Assembly: GCA_035291545.1 (NCBI GenBank) | Contig: DATDRW010000097.1 | Span: 1-21,255, forward strand | From: UBA11373 sp035291545 | GTDB taxonomy: Bacteria; Actinomycetota; Acidimicrobiia; Spongiisociales; UBA11373 | Length of the DNA: 21,255 nt | Reading direction: 5' to 3' | Part shown: piece after piece, positions 1 to 7,543 of the stretch | Layout of the letters: the number at the start of each line of letters is the position of its first letter | How positions within the stretch are numbered: position 1 is the first letter of the stretch | Notes under the pieces: model-generated | Databases searched by the model: none | Told to the model about the DNA's origin: nothing | Seen by the model: the letters and a program-made list of their open reading frames with translations, nothing else | Position numbers and translations under genes: made by a program

Positions 1-668
1 TACTCATCCACCAGGATGTAGCGGAACCGGTCCTGGTAGTGCTCCAACACCTGGGGGAAGGCACCGAACAGCTCGACGGTCACCATGAGCAGGTCGTCGA
101 AGTCCATCGCCGAGGCCTCGAGCAGGCGCTGTTGGTACATCCGGTAGACGTCGGACACCTTCTCGTGATAGATGCCGGTCCCCTGGCTCTGAAACGACTC
201 GAAGTCGATGAGTTCGTTCTTGGCGTTGCTGATCGCGGCGCGGATGCTCTTCGGCGGGAACCGCTTTGGGTCGAGATCGAGATCGCGCACGCACCACTCC
301 ACTAGGCGGCGGGAATCGAGGTCGTCGTAGATCGAGAACTGCGACCGATACCCGAGCATCGGCGCGTCGCGACGAAGGATGCGGACGCAGGCGGAGTGAA
401 ACGTGGAAACCCACATCCCCCTGGCCACCCCGCCCACCAGACGGGCGACCCGCTCCTTCATTTCGTCGGCAGCCTTGTTGGTGAACGTGATCGCCAGAAT
501 CCCGTACGGCGACACGTTCATCTCGCGTATCAGGTATGCCACGCGGTAGGTGAGCACCCTGGTCTTGCCCGAGCCGGCTCCGGCCACCACGAGCACGGGG
601 CCATCGGTGGCGGCAACGGCCTCACGCTGCGACGGATTCAGGTCGTCGAACAGGGGCGATTCGGGCAC
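1..668 (-). CDS. UvrD/PcrA-type superfamily 1 DNA helicase, N-terminal part (cut by window edge)
   Basis: ATP-dependent 3'-5' DNA helicase of the UvrD/PcrA/Rep family, acting in nucleotide excision repair, mismatch repair or removal of replication blocks. The frame is open for 222 codons from a GTG at 668 to the left edge. Seen in order: a Q-motif-like start (LNPSQREAVAA, residues 10-20), Walker A (AGAGSGKT, 29-36), motif Ia (ITFTNKAADEM, about 62-72), a motif Ib-type STFHS, and the beginning of motif II (LVDE, 219-222) at the very edge. The C-terminal two-thirds lies outside, so UvrD, PcrA or an AdnB-like relative cannot be separated. No good Shine-Dalgarno precedes the GTG, so translation may be leaderless. 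No frameshift is seen. The upstream side is the repeat tract shared with the pilin gene's 3' end. Confidence 0.93.
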   Translation of the reverse strand, partial: MPESPLFDDLNPSQREAVAATDGPVLVVAGAGSGKTRVLTYRVAYLIREMNVSPYGILAITFTNKAADEMKERVARLVGGVARGMWVSTFHSACVRILRRDAPMLGYRSQFSIYDDLDSRRLVEWCVRDLDLDPKRFPPKSIRAAISNAKNELIDFESFQSQGTGIYHEKVSDVYRMYQQRLLEASAMDFDDLLMVTVELFGAFPQVLEHYQDRFRYILVDE

Positions 669-756
669 GGGCCGAGTCTAGGAGGTGGCGCCCCCGTGAA
701 TCGCACGGCTGTGATTAGGCCGACGCCCGACGCCCGCTATCCGCCAACCGCTACCC

Positions 757-856
757 GACGGCAGACGGCAGACGGCAGATGGCAGACGGAGCAGACGACA
801 GAGGCTGGCGGGCGACGGGCGACGGTGGCTGGCGACGGGCGACGGGCGACGGGCGT
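757..856. repeat. Degenerate tandem G/C-rich heptamer tract
   Basis: This intergenic tract consists of near-perfect short repeats: GACGGCA-type units (757-795), then GGCGACGG-type units (about 808-856). It lies between the uvrD start and the pilin stop and reaches within 3 bases of that stop. The 13-mer CGGGCGACGGTGG also occurs in the tract at 3621-3670. Units are too short and continuous, without spacers, for a CRISPR array. Its function is unknown. Confidence 0.75.
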
Positions 857-858
857 CT

Positions 859-1329
859 TCACCATCCGGCGTCGGCGCCGTCGACGTAGTCCTGGCCGGC
901 ACAGGTGGCGGGGGCGGCATCAACGCGACGCGCCGGCGGCGCGTCGAGCGACACCCGCAGGTAGAAACACGATCCCGAACGGGACAGCACGGCCATGGCC
1001 AACTCCCGTCCCCCGGCATCGTCGGCGATCGACACCTCGGCGGGACTGGTCGACGAAGTGACACCGTCGAGCCAATCCAGTGATCCCTCGAAGCCGGGCA
1101 TGGTCGCCACGAGCGTCGCCGAGGGTGGATACGAGTCGTCCTGCAGGGCGACCGCAAAGGTGGTCTTCTGTGCCACGGCGAGCGACTGCTGCGCGGCCGA
1201 GTCCTGAGCGCGGGCCCGGAACCGAAGGAAGGTTGGAAGCGCCATGGCAAGCAGCACGGCGATGATCATGATCACCACCATCAGTTCTATGAGGGTGAAC
1301 CCACCCTCATCCCGGCGGTAGGTGTACAA
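859..1329 (-). CDS. Type IV pilin-like prepilin (PilA/pseudopilin type)
   Basis: A 156-aa prepilin, a subunit or minor subunit of a type IV pilus or type II secretion-like pseudopilus. A short basic leader (MYTYRRDEGG) ends at a canonical prepilin peptidase site: Gly10 followed by FTLIELM, so mature Phe1 and Glu5 (residue 15) are present. A hydrophobic N-terminal helix of about 20 residues follows. The C-terminal region has two Cys about 25 residues apart, in the GSCFYLRV and ATCAGQ segments, suggesting a D-loop disulfide as in type IVa pilins. The start is TTG, chosen because GGAGGAGG lies just upstream at 1333-1340 and the leader length is then typical. Next upstream is a CheA-type kinase, which may control the pilus. 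No assembly ATPase or prepilin peptidase gene lies in the window, so major pilin and minor pilin cannot be told apart. Confidence 0.88.
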   Translation of the reverse strand: MYTYRRDEGGFTLIELMVVIMIIAVLLAMALPTFLRFRARAQDSAAQQSLAVAQKTTFAVALQDDSYPPSATLVATMPGFEGSLDWLDGVTSSTSPAEVSIADDAGGRELAMAVLSRSGSCFYLRVSLDAPPARRVDAAPATCAGQDYVDGADAGW

Positions 1330-1332
1330 CCG

Positions 1333-1340
1333 CCTCCTCC
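1333..1340 (-). promoter_or_regulatory. Ribosome binding site of the pilin gene
   Basis: On the minus strand GGAGGAGG is followed by CGG and then TTG (1329-1327). It is one of the few strong Shine-Dalgarno sequences in the window, and it decides the TTG start. Confidence 0.75.
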
Positions 1341-1499
1341 TGACTCGACCCCGGTTTCCATCGACATCCGACCGCCAATTCTTGAGATCCGGGCTCGTGA
1401 TCCGGCCGGCCGACGGGACGAAACGACCGCGGTGCCCCGGCCCACCCCCGGGGTTGTCGTGCGGCCGCGCCGCCGCGGTGTCGGCCCGCTGACGGTCCG

Positions 1500-1513
1500 A
1501 CGGGATTGCCCGT
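1500..1513 (-). terminator. Short stem-loop downstream of the hybrid kinase gene
   Basis: ACGGG-ATTG-CCCGT is a perfect 5-bp stem with a 4-base loop, 31 bases downstream of the kinase stop. No T-run follows, so termination is only a possibility. The rest of the 1330-1544 spacer shows no clear gene. Confidence 0.2.
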
Positions 1514-1544
1514 GTGGGCGAGAACGGCGGCAGTTGATGCCGGG

Positions 1545-3575
1545 CTACGCCGCCGCGATCAACTCGGCAATCGCCGCCGCCAGGGCACCCTGGCGCAGGT
1601 CGTCCTTGTCGAGATAGGCGTCGGCGCCGGCGGCGAGGGCGCTCCGCTGGTCCTCCGCGGTGGCGGCTCCCGACAGCATCACGATCGGGGCTGTGATCCC
1701 CAGCTGGCGCACCCGTGCCGCCAGCGCGGCACCATCCATGGTGGGCATCACGTAGTCCATCACGATGGCGTCGAAGGTCTGGTCGGCGAGCACCGACAGC
1801 GCCTCGGTGGGGCTGGCGGCGAGATCTACCTCGAAGCCCGCGGAGCCGAGCGCTCCCCCGACCACCTGACGGGCTCCCCGCGAGTCGTCTATGACCAGCA
1901 CCCGGTGCCGCGGCCCGGCGTCGCGCGGACTGCGTGCCCGGGAGGCGAGACGATTCGGATCCACGAGAACGACGACATCGCCGCCGCCGAGCATGGCGGC
2001 GCCGGTGAGATGGGGCACCCCCTCGAGAATCGGTCCCAGCTCGCGGGCTGCGACCTGGCGGCGGCCGAGTTCCCGGACCACCATGAATCCCGTCGGGCCC
2101 ACCGAAGTGGACACGATCACCAGGCGTTCCGCCTCTCCGGTCTCCCGCAATCCGACGGTCTCGGCAAACGACAGCACGGGGATGGTGGCGCCGTTCCAGG
2201 TCATCTCGAGGCGGCCCGCCGCCTCCCCAACACCGGCGTACGCGAGCGGGAGTCGATCGAGCACCGCGATCGCGGGGATGCCCCAGGTCTGTCCGGCGGC
2301 GGTGACGAGCACGGCGTCTTGGAGGGCCCGGCTGGTGGGAACCGTGATCGTGATCCGGGTGCCCTCGCCGGCGCGGGTGTCGAGCACGACCGTTCCGTGA
2401 AGGGCCTCGACCGCGGCGGCCACAGTGGCCAGACCCTGGCCCTCGCCGATCATCTCCGAGGGCCGGGCCGTGGAGAAGTTGGGTGAGAACAGGACCGAAC
2501 GGAGGGTGTCGAGGTCGTCGGCGGCGGCGGCGCTCACCAGACCGCGGCGGAGCGCCATGTGCCGCACCGATGCCCAGTCGACGCCGCGCCCATCGTCTTC
2601 GACGACGATGGAGAGCCGGTGGTCGCGCACCGCGGCGTGGAGGAGGAGCGTCGCAGTGCGCGGCTTGCCGCTCGCCTGTCGCTCCTCAGGGGTTTCGATG
2701 CCGTGCTGCACGGCGTTGACCACGAGATGCCGCAGGGGGTCCGACAGCCGCTCCAGCACCTGCCGGTCGACGGGGTGCTCGTCCCCGACGAGCTCGAAAC
2801 GTACCTCCTTGCCGGCGCGGCGTGACACGTACCGCACCAGTTGGGTGAAGGTGGCGGTGATGTCCGAAAGCGGTGCAGCAGCGAGATCGACGGCCCGGGT
2901 CTGCAGGTCGAGCAGTGCCTTGTCTGCACTCTCCACGAGGGCAGTGAGCCCGGTGAGCTCCTCGGCCATGGACCGGGGATCCTCCGCGCTCCGGGTGAGT
3001 CTTGCCACCGCAGAGCCGAGCGCCTCTGCGTCGACGCGCAGCGAACAGATCTCGTTGATGAGGCGGAAGAGCCCGGCAGCGTTCACCCGGACGGTTTCTC
3101 CGAACGCCCAGGTGTCGATGGCGCCGAGGAGTCCGTCGAGGTCGCCCTGGGGATGCGGCGCCCGTGTCTCGGGCACGACCGGCTCCTCCTCGCGGAGCGC
3201 CCTGCGCAGCGCCCGCATCCCGGCGGCGAGGCCGGGGGTGCCGGTGGCCGGATCGGCCCGCATCCCCGACACCATCTCCCCGGCGAGCAAGGCCAGGGCG
3301 GAGGCGACTTCGCCGTCCGCCACGATCTCTCCGGCGGCGACCGCCCGCCAGGCATCCTCGAGCGCCTTGCCGGCGTCGGAGATCGCGGCGAAGCCCATCA
3401 TCCGGGCGGTGCCTTTGAGGGTATGCCCCTCGCGGATCATGGTCTGCAGGGTCTCCTCGTCGAGGTGCCCTGCGGCCATCGCCTCGGCCCCCGCCATCAG
3501 CCGTGCCGTGCGCTCCTGCACCTCCCCGGCGAACAGCTGCTGGAGATCTTGTTCAACGTTCACCCCGGGAACCAT
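1545..3575 (-). CDS. CheA-type hybrid histidine kinase (Hpt-HATPase-CheW-REC)
   Basis: A 676-aa chemosensory kinase of the CheA/ChpA/PilL class, expected to be cytoplasmic. Domains in order: Hpt with phospho-acceptor His51 in HTLKGTARMMGF (residues 1-110); CheA-type dimerisation helices (about 165-250); HATPase with N-box HLVVNAVQHG (283-292), G1 box DDGRG (327-331) and G2 box GEGQGLATV (377-385); a CheW-like P5 domain (about 412-540); and a C-terminal receiver with acidic pair Asp563/Asp564, phospho-acceptor Asp607, Ser635 and Lys657. All catalytic residues are present. A separate CheY-binding P2 domain is not apparent. A fused C-terminal receiver is typical of CheA proteins of twitching-motility or alternative-function arrays, and the neighbouring pilin gene suggests the former. 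No receptor, cheW, cheB or cheR gene is in the window. ATG at 3575 has no Shine-Dalgarno; the GTG at codon 5 is an alternative. Confidence 0.92.
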   Translation of the reverse strand: MVPGVNVEQDLQQLFAGEVQERTARLMAGAEAMAAGHLDEETLQTMIREGHTLKGTARMMGFAAISDAGKALEDAWRAVAAGEIVADGEVASALALLAGEMVSGMRADPATGTPGLAAGMRALRRALREEEPVVPETRAPHPQGDLDGLLGAIDTWAFGETVRVNAAGLFRLINEICSLRVDAEALGSAVARLTRSAEDPRSMAEELTGLTALVESADKALLDLQTRAVDLAAAPLSDITATFTQLVRYVSRRAGKEVRFELVGDEHPVDRQVLERLSDPLRHLVVNAVQHGIETPEERQASGKPRTATLLLHAAVRDHRLSIVVEDDGRGVDWASVRHMALRRGLVSAAAADDLDTLRSVLFSPNFSTARPSEMIGEGQGLATVAAAVEALHGTVVLDTRAGEGTRITITVPTSRALQDAVLVTAAGQTWGIPAIAVLDRLPLAYAGVGEAAGRLEMTWNGATIPVLSFAETVGLRETGEAERLVIVSTSVGPTGFMVVRELGRRQVAARELGPILEGVPHLTGAAMLGGGDVVVLVDPNRLASRARSPRDAGPRHRVLVIDDSRGARQVVGGALGSAGFEVDLAASPTEALSVLADQTFDAIVMDYVMPTMDGAALAARVRQLGITAPIVMLSGAATAEDQRSALAAGADAYLDKDDLRQGALAAAIAELIAAA

Positions 3576-3620
3576 GTTCTAGTGGGTATCGACGGGTGGA
3601 AGGGGGCGCTTGAGGTGAGC

Positions 3621-3670
3621 AGATGCCGGGTGCCAGATACCAGACGCCGGGCGCCAGACGGGCGACGGTG
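3621..3670. repeat. Short G/C-rich repeat tract after the cytochrome c gene
   Basis: The 14-mer AGAYGCCGGGYGCC occurs twice (3621-3634 and 3642-3655), separated by AGATACC, and is followed by AGACGGGCGACGGTGG, part of which is shared with the tract at 757-856. The tract lies 30 bases past the early stop of the truncated cytochrome c gene, between it and the kinase start. Confidence 0.7.
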
Positions 3671-3699
3671 GAGGTCGATGAGCGTCGGTCGACTGGGGC

Positions 3700-4002
3700 C
3701 TACTGCTTGATCTGGGTGTCGTCGACCGAGGCGAGGAACTCCATGGAACCCATGGCGGGAGCCACCGCTCCGGTGCCGGAAACCCCATGGCAGGACTCGC
3801 CGTTGGTGGCGAAGATCTCCGCCCCCTGGTCGGCCAGGAACTGCTCCTGCCGGGTACGGGCGTCGGCGCGCCGCGCCGGCTCGTAGAACCGGAACCGCGG
3901 AAAGGCCAGCACGAACAAACCCATGAGCACGAGCCCGGCCAACAGCCACATGCGGGTGGAGGCCCCGAGTGCGGCCCTGTCGGGCGGGGTGGCTTCGGTC
4001 AT
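3700..4002 (-). CDS. Small membrane-anchored c-type cytochrome-like protein, degenerate heme site and short C-terminus
   Basis: A 100-aa protein at the end of the bc-type operon. It has one N-terminal membrane helix (about 18-35), a charged stretch, then a cytochrome c-like segment: GAEIFATNG followed by ESCHG. The heme motif CxxCH is altered. Cys71 and His72 are present, but the first Cys position is Gly68 (codon GGC, one base from TGC). Only 28 residues follow His72, and the C-terminal region that normally carries the axial Met is absent. Downstream DNA in the other frames shows no obvious lost cytochrome segment. ATG at 4002 follows the Rieske stop by one base, so translation is coupled. 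It may be a decayed cytochrome, a single-thioether cytochrome or a heme-free remnant. Family membership rests on the xxCHG segment, the anchor and operon position. Confidence 0.7.
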   Translation of the reverse strand: MTEATPPDRAALGASTRMWLLAGLVLMGLFVLAFPRFRFYEPARRADARTRQEQFLADQGAEIFATNGESCHGVSGTGAVAPAMGSMEFLASVDDTQIKQ

Positions 4003-4003
4003 C

Positions 4004-4501
4004 TCAGGTGCAGCTTTCCCCGGTAGGTGGCTCGTCGATCGACTCCGGCGTCCCGGCAGGGACTCCCTTGGTGACCGCCCCGGTGTCGACCTCGACGATG
4101 CCGTCATCGCTTACGGTCACCGCGAACCGGTCCATTCCTCGGGGCGACGGCCCGGACCGATATTCGCCCGCGCGATTGAAAGCCGATCCGTGGCAGGGGC
4201 ACTCAAACTGACCGGAGCTTTCGCACCACGGAACGCGACACCCGAGATGAGGGCACTTCTGCCAGAGGGCAACGACCGCACCGTCGATCTTTGTGAGGTA
4301 GGCCTGGGCGGACCGGACGTAAACCGCGGTGTTGGAGAACACGTCCGCCTCGGCGATCGTCTTGATCACCCCGCCCAGACCGGAACCGGGAAGCGGCCGG
4401 AGTAGGTCCCACGACGTCCACGCACCCGCACAGCCGATCATCACCACCCCGGCCTTCCAGCCCCGGCTGAGGAACTCCCTCCGATCGATACCGTCGCTCA
4501 T
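4004..4501 (-). CDS. Rieske [2Fe-2S] iron-sulfur protein of a cytochrome bc/b6f-type complex
   Basis: A 165-aa Rieske subunit that takes one electron from quinol at the Qo site of the cytochrome b subunits and passes it to a cytochrome c. An N-terminal RREFLSRGWKAG segment followed by a hydrophobic stretch (about 16-34) resembles a twin-arginine signal anchor, as expected for a Rieske protein exported folded. Cluster box 1 is CPHLGC (83-88) and box 2 is CPCHGS (101-106). By family rule Cys83, His85, Cys101 and His104 bind the cluster and Cys88-Cys103 form the stabilising disulfide; all are present. The length suits the small b6f/Gram-positive type. The start overlaps the subunit IV stop as ATGA, and the stop lies one base before the next ATG, so the gene is embedded in the operon. 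Confidence 0.95.
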   Translation of the reverse strand: MSDGIDRREFLSRGWKAGVVMIGCAGAWTSWDLLRPLPGSGLGGVIKTIAEADVFSNTAVYVRSAQAYLTKIDGAVVALWQKCPHLGCRVPWCESSGQFECPCHGSAFNRAGEYRSGPSPRGMDRFAVTVSDDGIVEVDTGAVTKGVPAGTPESIDEPPTGESCT

Positions 4502-5019
4502 AGCTCACCGTGCCATTCGTTCCAGGGCCAGACCCAGCCCCAGTTGGGGCCGCGGAAGGCGAATCCGATCAGAGTGAGCACAACCCACACCACGAGGAAG
4601 ATCGTGAAGATCGCCACCGCCACCTTGCGCAACCGCGGTTGCAGGGCCGGGCTGCGATCCACGTAGGGCAGTGCGACCAAGCCGCCGATGATGGCGGCCG
4701 GCAGCAACACCCCGGCGATCATCGGGTGGAAATGCGACAGCAACTCCTGGAGCGCGGCGAAGTACCACGGCGCCTTCTCCGGGTTCGGGGTCTCGAAGGG
4801 ATTGGCGACCTCGCGCAGCGGGGCGTCGAACAGGATCGAGATGATCAGCACCAGGAGGAGCACTGCGAGGGCGACGACCGCGTGGCGGACCAGGAGGTGC
4901 GGCGTGACCATCACGAGATCCTGTTCGTCCGGAACCTTGCGTTCGCCGATGGGCGGCTGCCCCGGCACCACGCCGAGCACGCGCTTGCCCTGCACCACGC
5001 GGGGATCCGATTCGCTCAT
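4498..5019 (-). CDS. Cytochrome b C-terminal subunit (PetD/subunit IV-like)
   Basis: A 173-aa membrane protein corresponding to the C-terminal half of cytochrome b, encoded separately as in b6f and several Gram-positive complexes. Three membrane helices are predicted (about 46-63, 99-118, 133-154). The segment NPFETPNPEKAPWYFAALQE (73-92) is the family hallmark. At the place of the Qo-site PEWY motif of bc1/b6f complexes it reads APWY (83-86), lacking the Glu. With the preceding cytochrome b it would form the quinol oxidation and reduction sites. GGAGG lies upstream of the ATG, and the start overlaps the cytochrome b stop (ATGA, 5016-5019). The 3' end overlaps the Rieske start in the same way. 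Confidence 0.93.
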   Translation of the reverse strand: MSESDPRVVQGKRVLGVVPGQPPIGERKVPDEQDLVMVTPHLLVRHAVVALAVLLLVLIISILFDAPLREVANPFETPNPEKAPWYFAALQELLSHFHPMIAGVLLPAAIIGGLVALPYVDRSPALQPRLRKVAVAIFTIFLVVWVVLTLIGFAFRGPNWGWVWPWNEWHGEL

Positions 5020-5735
5020 GCCTCACCTCCTCCGTTGCCCTGATCGAGCATCGCATCCTTGCGCCAGCGCCACAGGTGGACCATGAGCAACCCCACGATC
5101 AACAGCGGCAAGAGCGCAACATGCAACACGTAGAACCGCAGCAGAGTGGCCGCGCTCACCTGGTCGCCTCCGAGCAACGTCTCCCGGACCCCGCCCCCAA
5201 TAAAGGGCACGAAGTCGGCCATTGAGGTCCCCACCGTCACCGCCCAGTAGGCGAGTTGATCCCAGGGCAGTAGGTATCCGGTGAAGGACAACAACAGCGT
5301 GAGCACGAGCAGCATCACGCCGATCACCCAGTTGAACTCCCGCGGCGACTTGTAGGCCCCCCGGTAGAACACCCGGGCCATGTGCGCCGCCACCGTCAGC
5401 ACCATCAAGTGGGCCGACCAGCGGTGAACGTTGCGGATGAACTGCCCGAAGGCCACCTGGGTCTGGATCGTCTGGATGTCGCCGTAGGCGCTGCTCGGCG
5501 CCGGGACGTAGAAGAACATCAGGTACACCCCGGAGATCACCAGCGAGGCCAGGAGCACGGTCGACATCACCCCTAGGTACCACGAGTAGCTGAAGTGCAG
5601 TTCGCGGCGGCGCACCTTCACCGGGTAGATGTGGAGCAGGAAGTTGGACCAGTGACCGGCGGCCTGGTCGCGTTCCGTCTTCCGGTCGGGACTCCGGAAC
5701 ATCGAACGTCCCACGGTCGTCTCGCGCAGTTTCAC
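5016..5735 (-). CDS. Cytochrome b N-terminal subunit (b6-like), four-helix diheme core
   Basis: A 239-aa integral membrane subunit carrying the two b hemes of a quinol:cytochrome c or plastocyanin-type oxidoreductase. The sequence closely follows cytochrome b6: HRWSAH (104-109), TGYLLPWDQLAYWAV (152-166) and RFYVLHVALLPLLIVGLLMVH (200-220). The four heme-ligand His are His104, His118, His205 and His220. The second pair is 15 apart, the b6 spacing rather than the 14 of bc1. The protein contains no Cys, so the covalent heme ci of b6f and Bacillus-type complexes cannot form. The start is GTG at 5735, overlapping the oxidoreductase stop as GTGA; an internal ATG at codon 12 is possible. Transcription continues into subunit IV. 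Confidence 0.94.
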   Translation of the reverse strand: MKLRETTVGRSMFRSPDRKTERDQAAGHWSNFLLHIYPVKVRRRELHFSYSWYLGVMSTVLLASLVISGVYLMFFYVPAPSSAYGDIQTIQTQVAFGQFIRNVHRWSAHLMVLTVAAHMARVFYRGAYKSPREFNWVIGVMLLVLTLLLSFTGYLLPWDQLAYWAVTVGTSMADFVPFIGGGVRETLLGGDQVSAATLLRFYVLHVALLPLLIVGLLMVHLWRWRKDAMLDQGNGGGEA

Positions 5736-7543
5736 GCCTCGACCCCCGATCTCGCCAGCACCGGCATCGGCAGCACCCCCACTCCCGACCACGTCGCCAT
5801 CGACAGGGCCTTGGAGGGGCAGCGCTCGATACACAGCGCGCATCGAATGCACTTGGACTCGTCCAGCAGCAGCGCCGTCCCCACCGCACCCGGCTCGAAG
5901 TCGGCGGCGGGAACGATGGAGATCAGATCGAACGGGCACACGTCGACGCACAGTCCGCAGAGCACGCAGGCATCTACATCCAACTGGATGTTGGAGAAGC
6001 ACCGCAGGCACCGCTGCGCCTCGGCTCGGGCCTCGGCATCGCTGAACCCCAACTCGACCTCGGCGAGGCCGATCCGGCGCTCGGTGGGAAGGCTGGGGAC
6101 GTCCTGGCGGGGAATCCGGTCGTACAGGTCGGAGAGCCGATGGAAGCTGCGCAACGGCATCAGGGTGCCCGTCTCCGGCTTCTCATCGGCGCCGCCGAAG
6201 GTGCGGTGGACGTCGGCGGCCACCTTGCGCCCCTCGGCGATGGCTTCGATGAGGTTGCGCGGCCCAAATGCGGCGTCGCCCGCACCCCACACCCGGGGCA
6301 GCGATGTCGTCATCGTCTTCGGGTCGACCTCGACGGTGCGCCGCGGCGAGATCCTCGGTCCATCGTCCCCGCCGAGGGCGGTCACGTCGACGGCCTGACC
6401 GATGGCGATGATCACCGTGTCGGCCTCGAGCGTCTCCTCCACGCCCACCTCGAACGTGGGGGCGAAGCGCCCCAGGGCGTCGAACACCGACAGCACCTTG
6501 ACCGTCGTGAGGCCGGTGACCTTGCCGTCGATGACCTCGATGCGCTGGGGTCCACGGCGATGGACGAAGCGGATTCCCTCGGTCTTCGCCTCGTCGATCT
6601 CGAACTCGGAAGCCGGCATCTCCTCCGGGCTCTCCAGTGCCACGATCGTGACCTGCTTGGCGCCGACCCGCATGGCGGACCGGGCAACGTCGACGGCCTC
6701 GGTGATCTCGTACTCACCCGGGGGGAGGTCGACCCCGAGGGCAGGTCGTTCACCGTACGCCGCCGCCCGCAGGGCGGTCCGGGCGGCGTCCATGGCCACG
6801 TTGCCGCCTCCGATGACGACGACCTTCTCGCCGATGTCGGCCTTGAATCCCTGGTTCACGTTGATCAGGAACTCGATGGCTCGCAGTACCCCGTCGGCCT
6901 CGTTCCCCGGTATGTCGAGTCCGCGGCCCAACGTGGCACCGAGGGCGAGCACCACCCCGTGGTGGCGCTTGCGCAGCTCGTCGAAGGTGACGTCCACCCC
7001 GAGCCGGGTATCGAGCTTCACCTCCACGCCGAGGGCGATGATGGCGTCGATCTCGGCCTGGACGAGCCGGCGGTCGAGGCGGTACTCGGGGATGCCGAGC
7101 ACCATCATCCCTCCCAGGATGTGGGTGGCTTCGTACAGAGTCACCTGGTAGCCGCGAAGGCGGAGGTCGTGGGCGGCGGCGAGACCGGCGGGGCCTCCCC
7201 CGACGATCCCGATCGACTCCTTGCGCTCCGGCCGATCCATGGCCACCACGCGGCGGTCGTTACCGGACTCGGGCCCGTACTTCTCGGTGACGAAGCGCTT
7301 CAACGCACGGATGGCGATCGGGCTGTCCACCTCGCCGCGGCGGCACGCCACCTCGCATGGAGCGGCACAGACCCGCCCGCACACCGAGGCAAACGGATTG
7401 GGGAGCCGGGCGGTGAGATAGGCGGTGAGGTCGTCGCCCTCGGCGATGGCGGCAACGTAGGCACCGGCGTTGGTGTGGACCGGGCAGGCCGCCATGCAGG
7501 GGATGTTGCGGTCGTAGTAGGACAGGTCGAGCTGGAGGCCCAT
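5732..7543 (-). CDS. Multi-Fe-S FAD/NAD(P)-dependent oxidoreductase (GltD-like) with C-terminal ferredoxin domain
   Basis: A 603-aa flavoprotein of the glutamate synthase small-subunit/dihydropyrimidine dehydrogenase N-terminal type. The N-terminal Fe-S domain has Cys16, Cys20, Cys55, Cys59, Cys63 and Cys67. An FAD-binding Rossmann motif (GIVGGGPAGLAAAHDL, 112-127), a nucleotide-binding motif (VVVIGGGNVAMDAARTALR, 241-259) and a second FAD motif (VWGAGDAAFGPRNLIEAIAEG, about 418-438) follow. The C-terminus carries CxxC (512/515) and two 4Fe-4S motifs (Cys526/529/532/536 and Cys565/568/571/575). It probably moves electrons between NAD(P)H, FAD and Fe-S clusters. No glutamate synthase large subunit is near; instead it sits between a small membrane protein and cytochrome b with overlaps on both sides, so its partner is probably the bc-type complex or the quinone pool. 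ATG at 7543 follows AAGGGG and overlaps the upstream TGA. It has no membrane helix. Confidence 0.92.
   Translation of the reverse strand: MGLQLDLSYYDRNIPCMAACPVHTNAGAYVAAIAEGDDLTAYLTARLPNPFASVCGRVCAAPCEVACRRGEVDSPIAIRALKRFVTEKYGPESGNDRRVVAMDRPERKESIGIVGGGPAGLAAAHDLRLRGYQVTLYEATHILGGMMVLGIPEYRLDRRLVQAEIDAIIALGVEVKLDTRLGVDVTFDELRKRHHGVVLALGATLGRGLDIPGNEADGVLRAIEFLINVNQGFKADIGEKVVVIGGGNVAMDAARTALRAAAYGERPALGVDLPPGEYEITEAVDVARSAMRVGAKQVTIVALESPEEMPASEFEIDEAKTEGIRFVHRRGPQRIEVIDGKVTGLTTVKVLSVFDALGRFAPTFEVGVEETLEADTVIIAIGQAVDVTALGGDDGPRISPRRTVEVDPKTMTTSLPRVWGAGDAAFGPRNLIEAIAEGRKVAADVHRTFGGADEKPETGTLMPLRSFHRLSDLYDRIPRQDVPSLPTERRIGLAEVELGFSDAEARAEAQRCLRCFSNIQLDVDACVLCGLCVDVCPFDLISIVPAADFEPGAVGTALLLDESKCIRCALCIERCPSKALSMATWSGVGVLPMPVLARSGVEA

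Noticed and set aside
757..856. Possible CRISPR or iteron array
   Set aside because: Units are about 7-8 bases, contiguous and degenerate, with no spacers, no cas gene and no replication initiator gene nearby.
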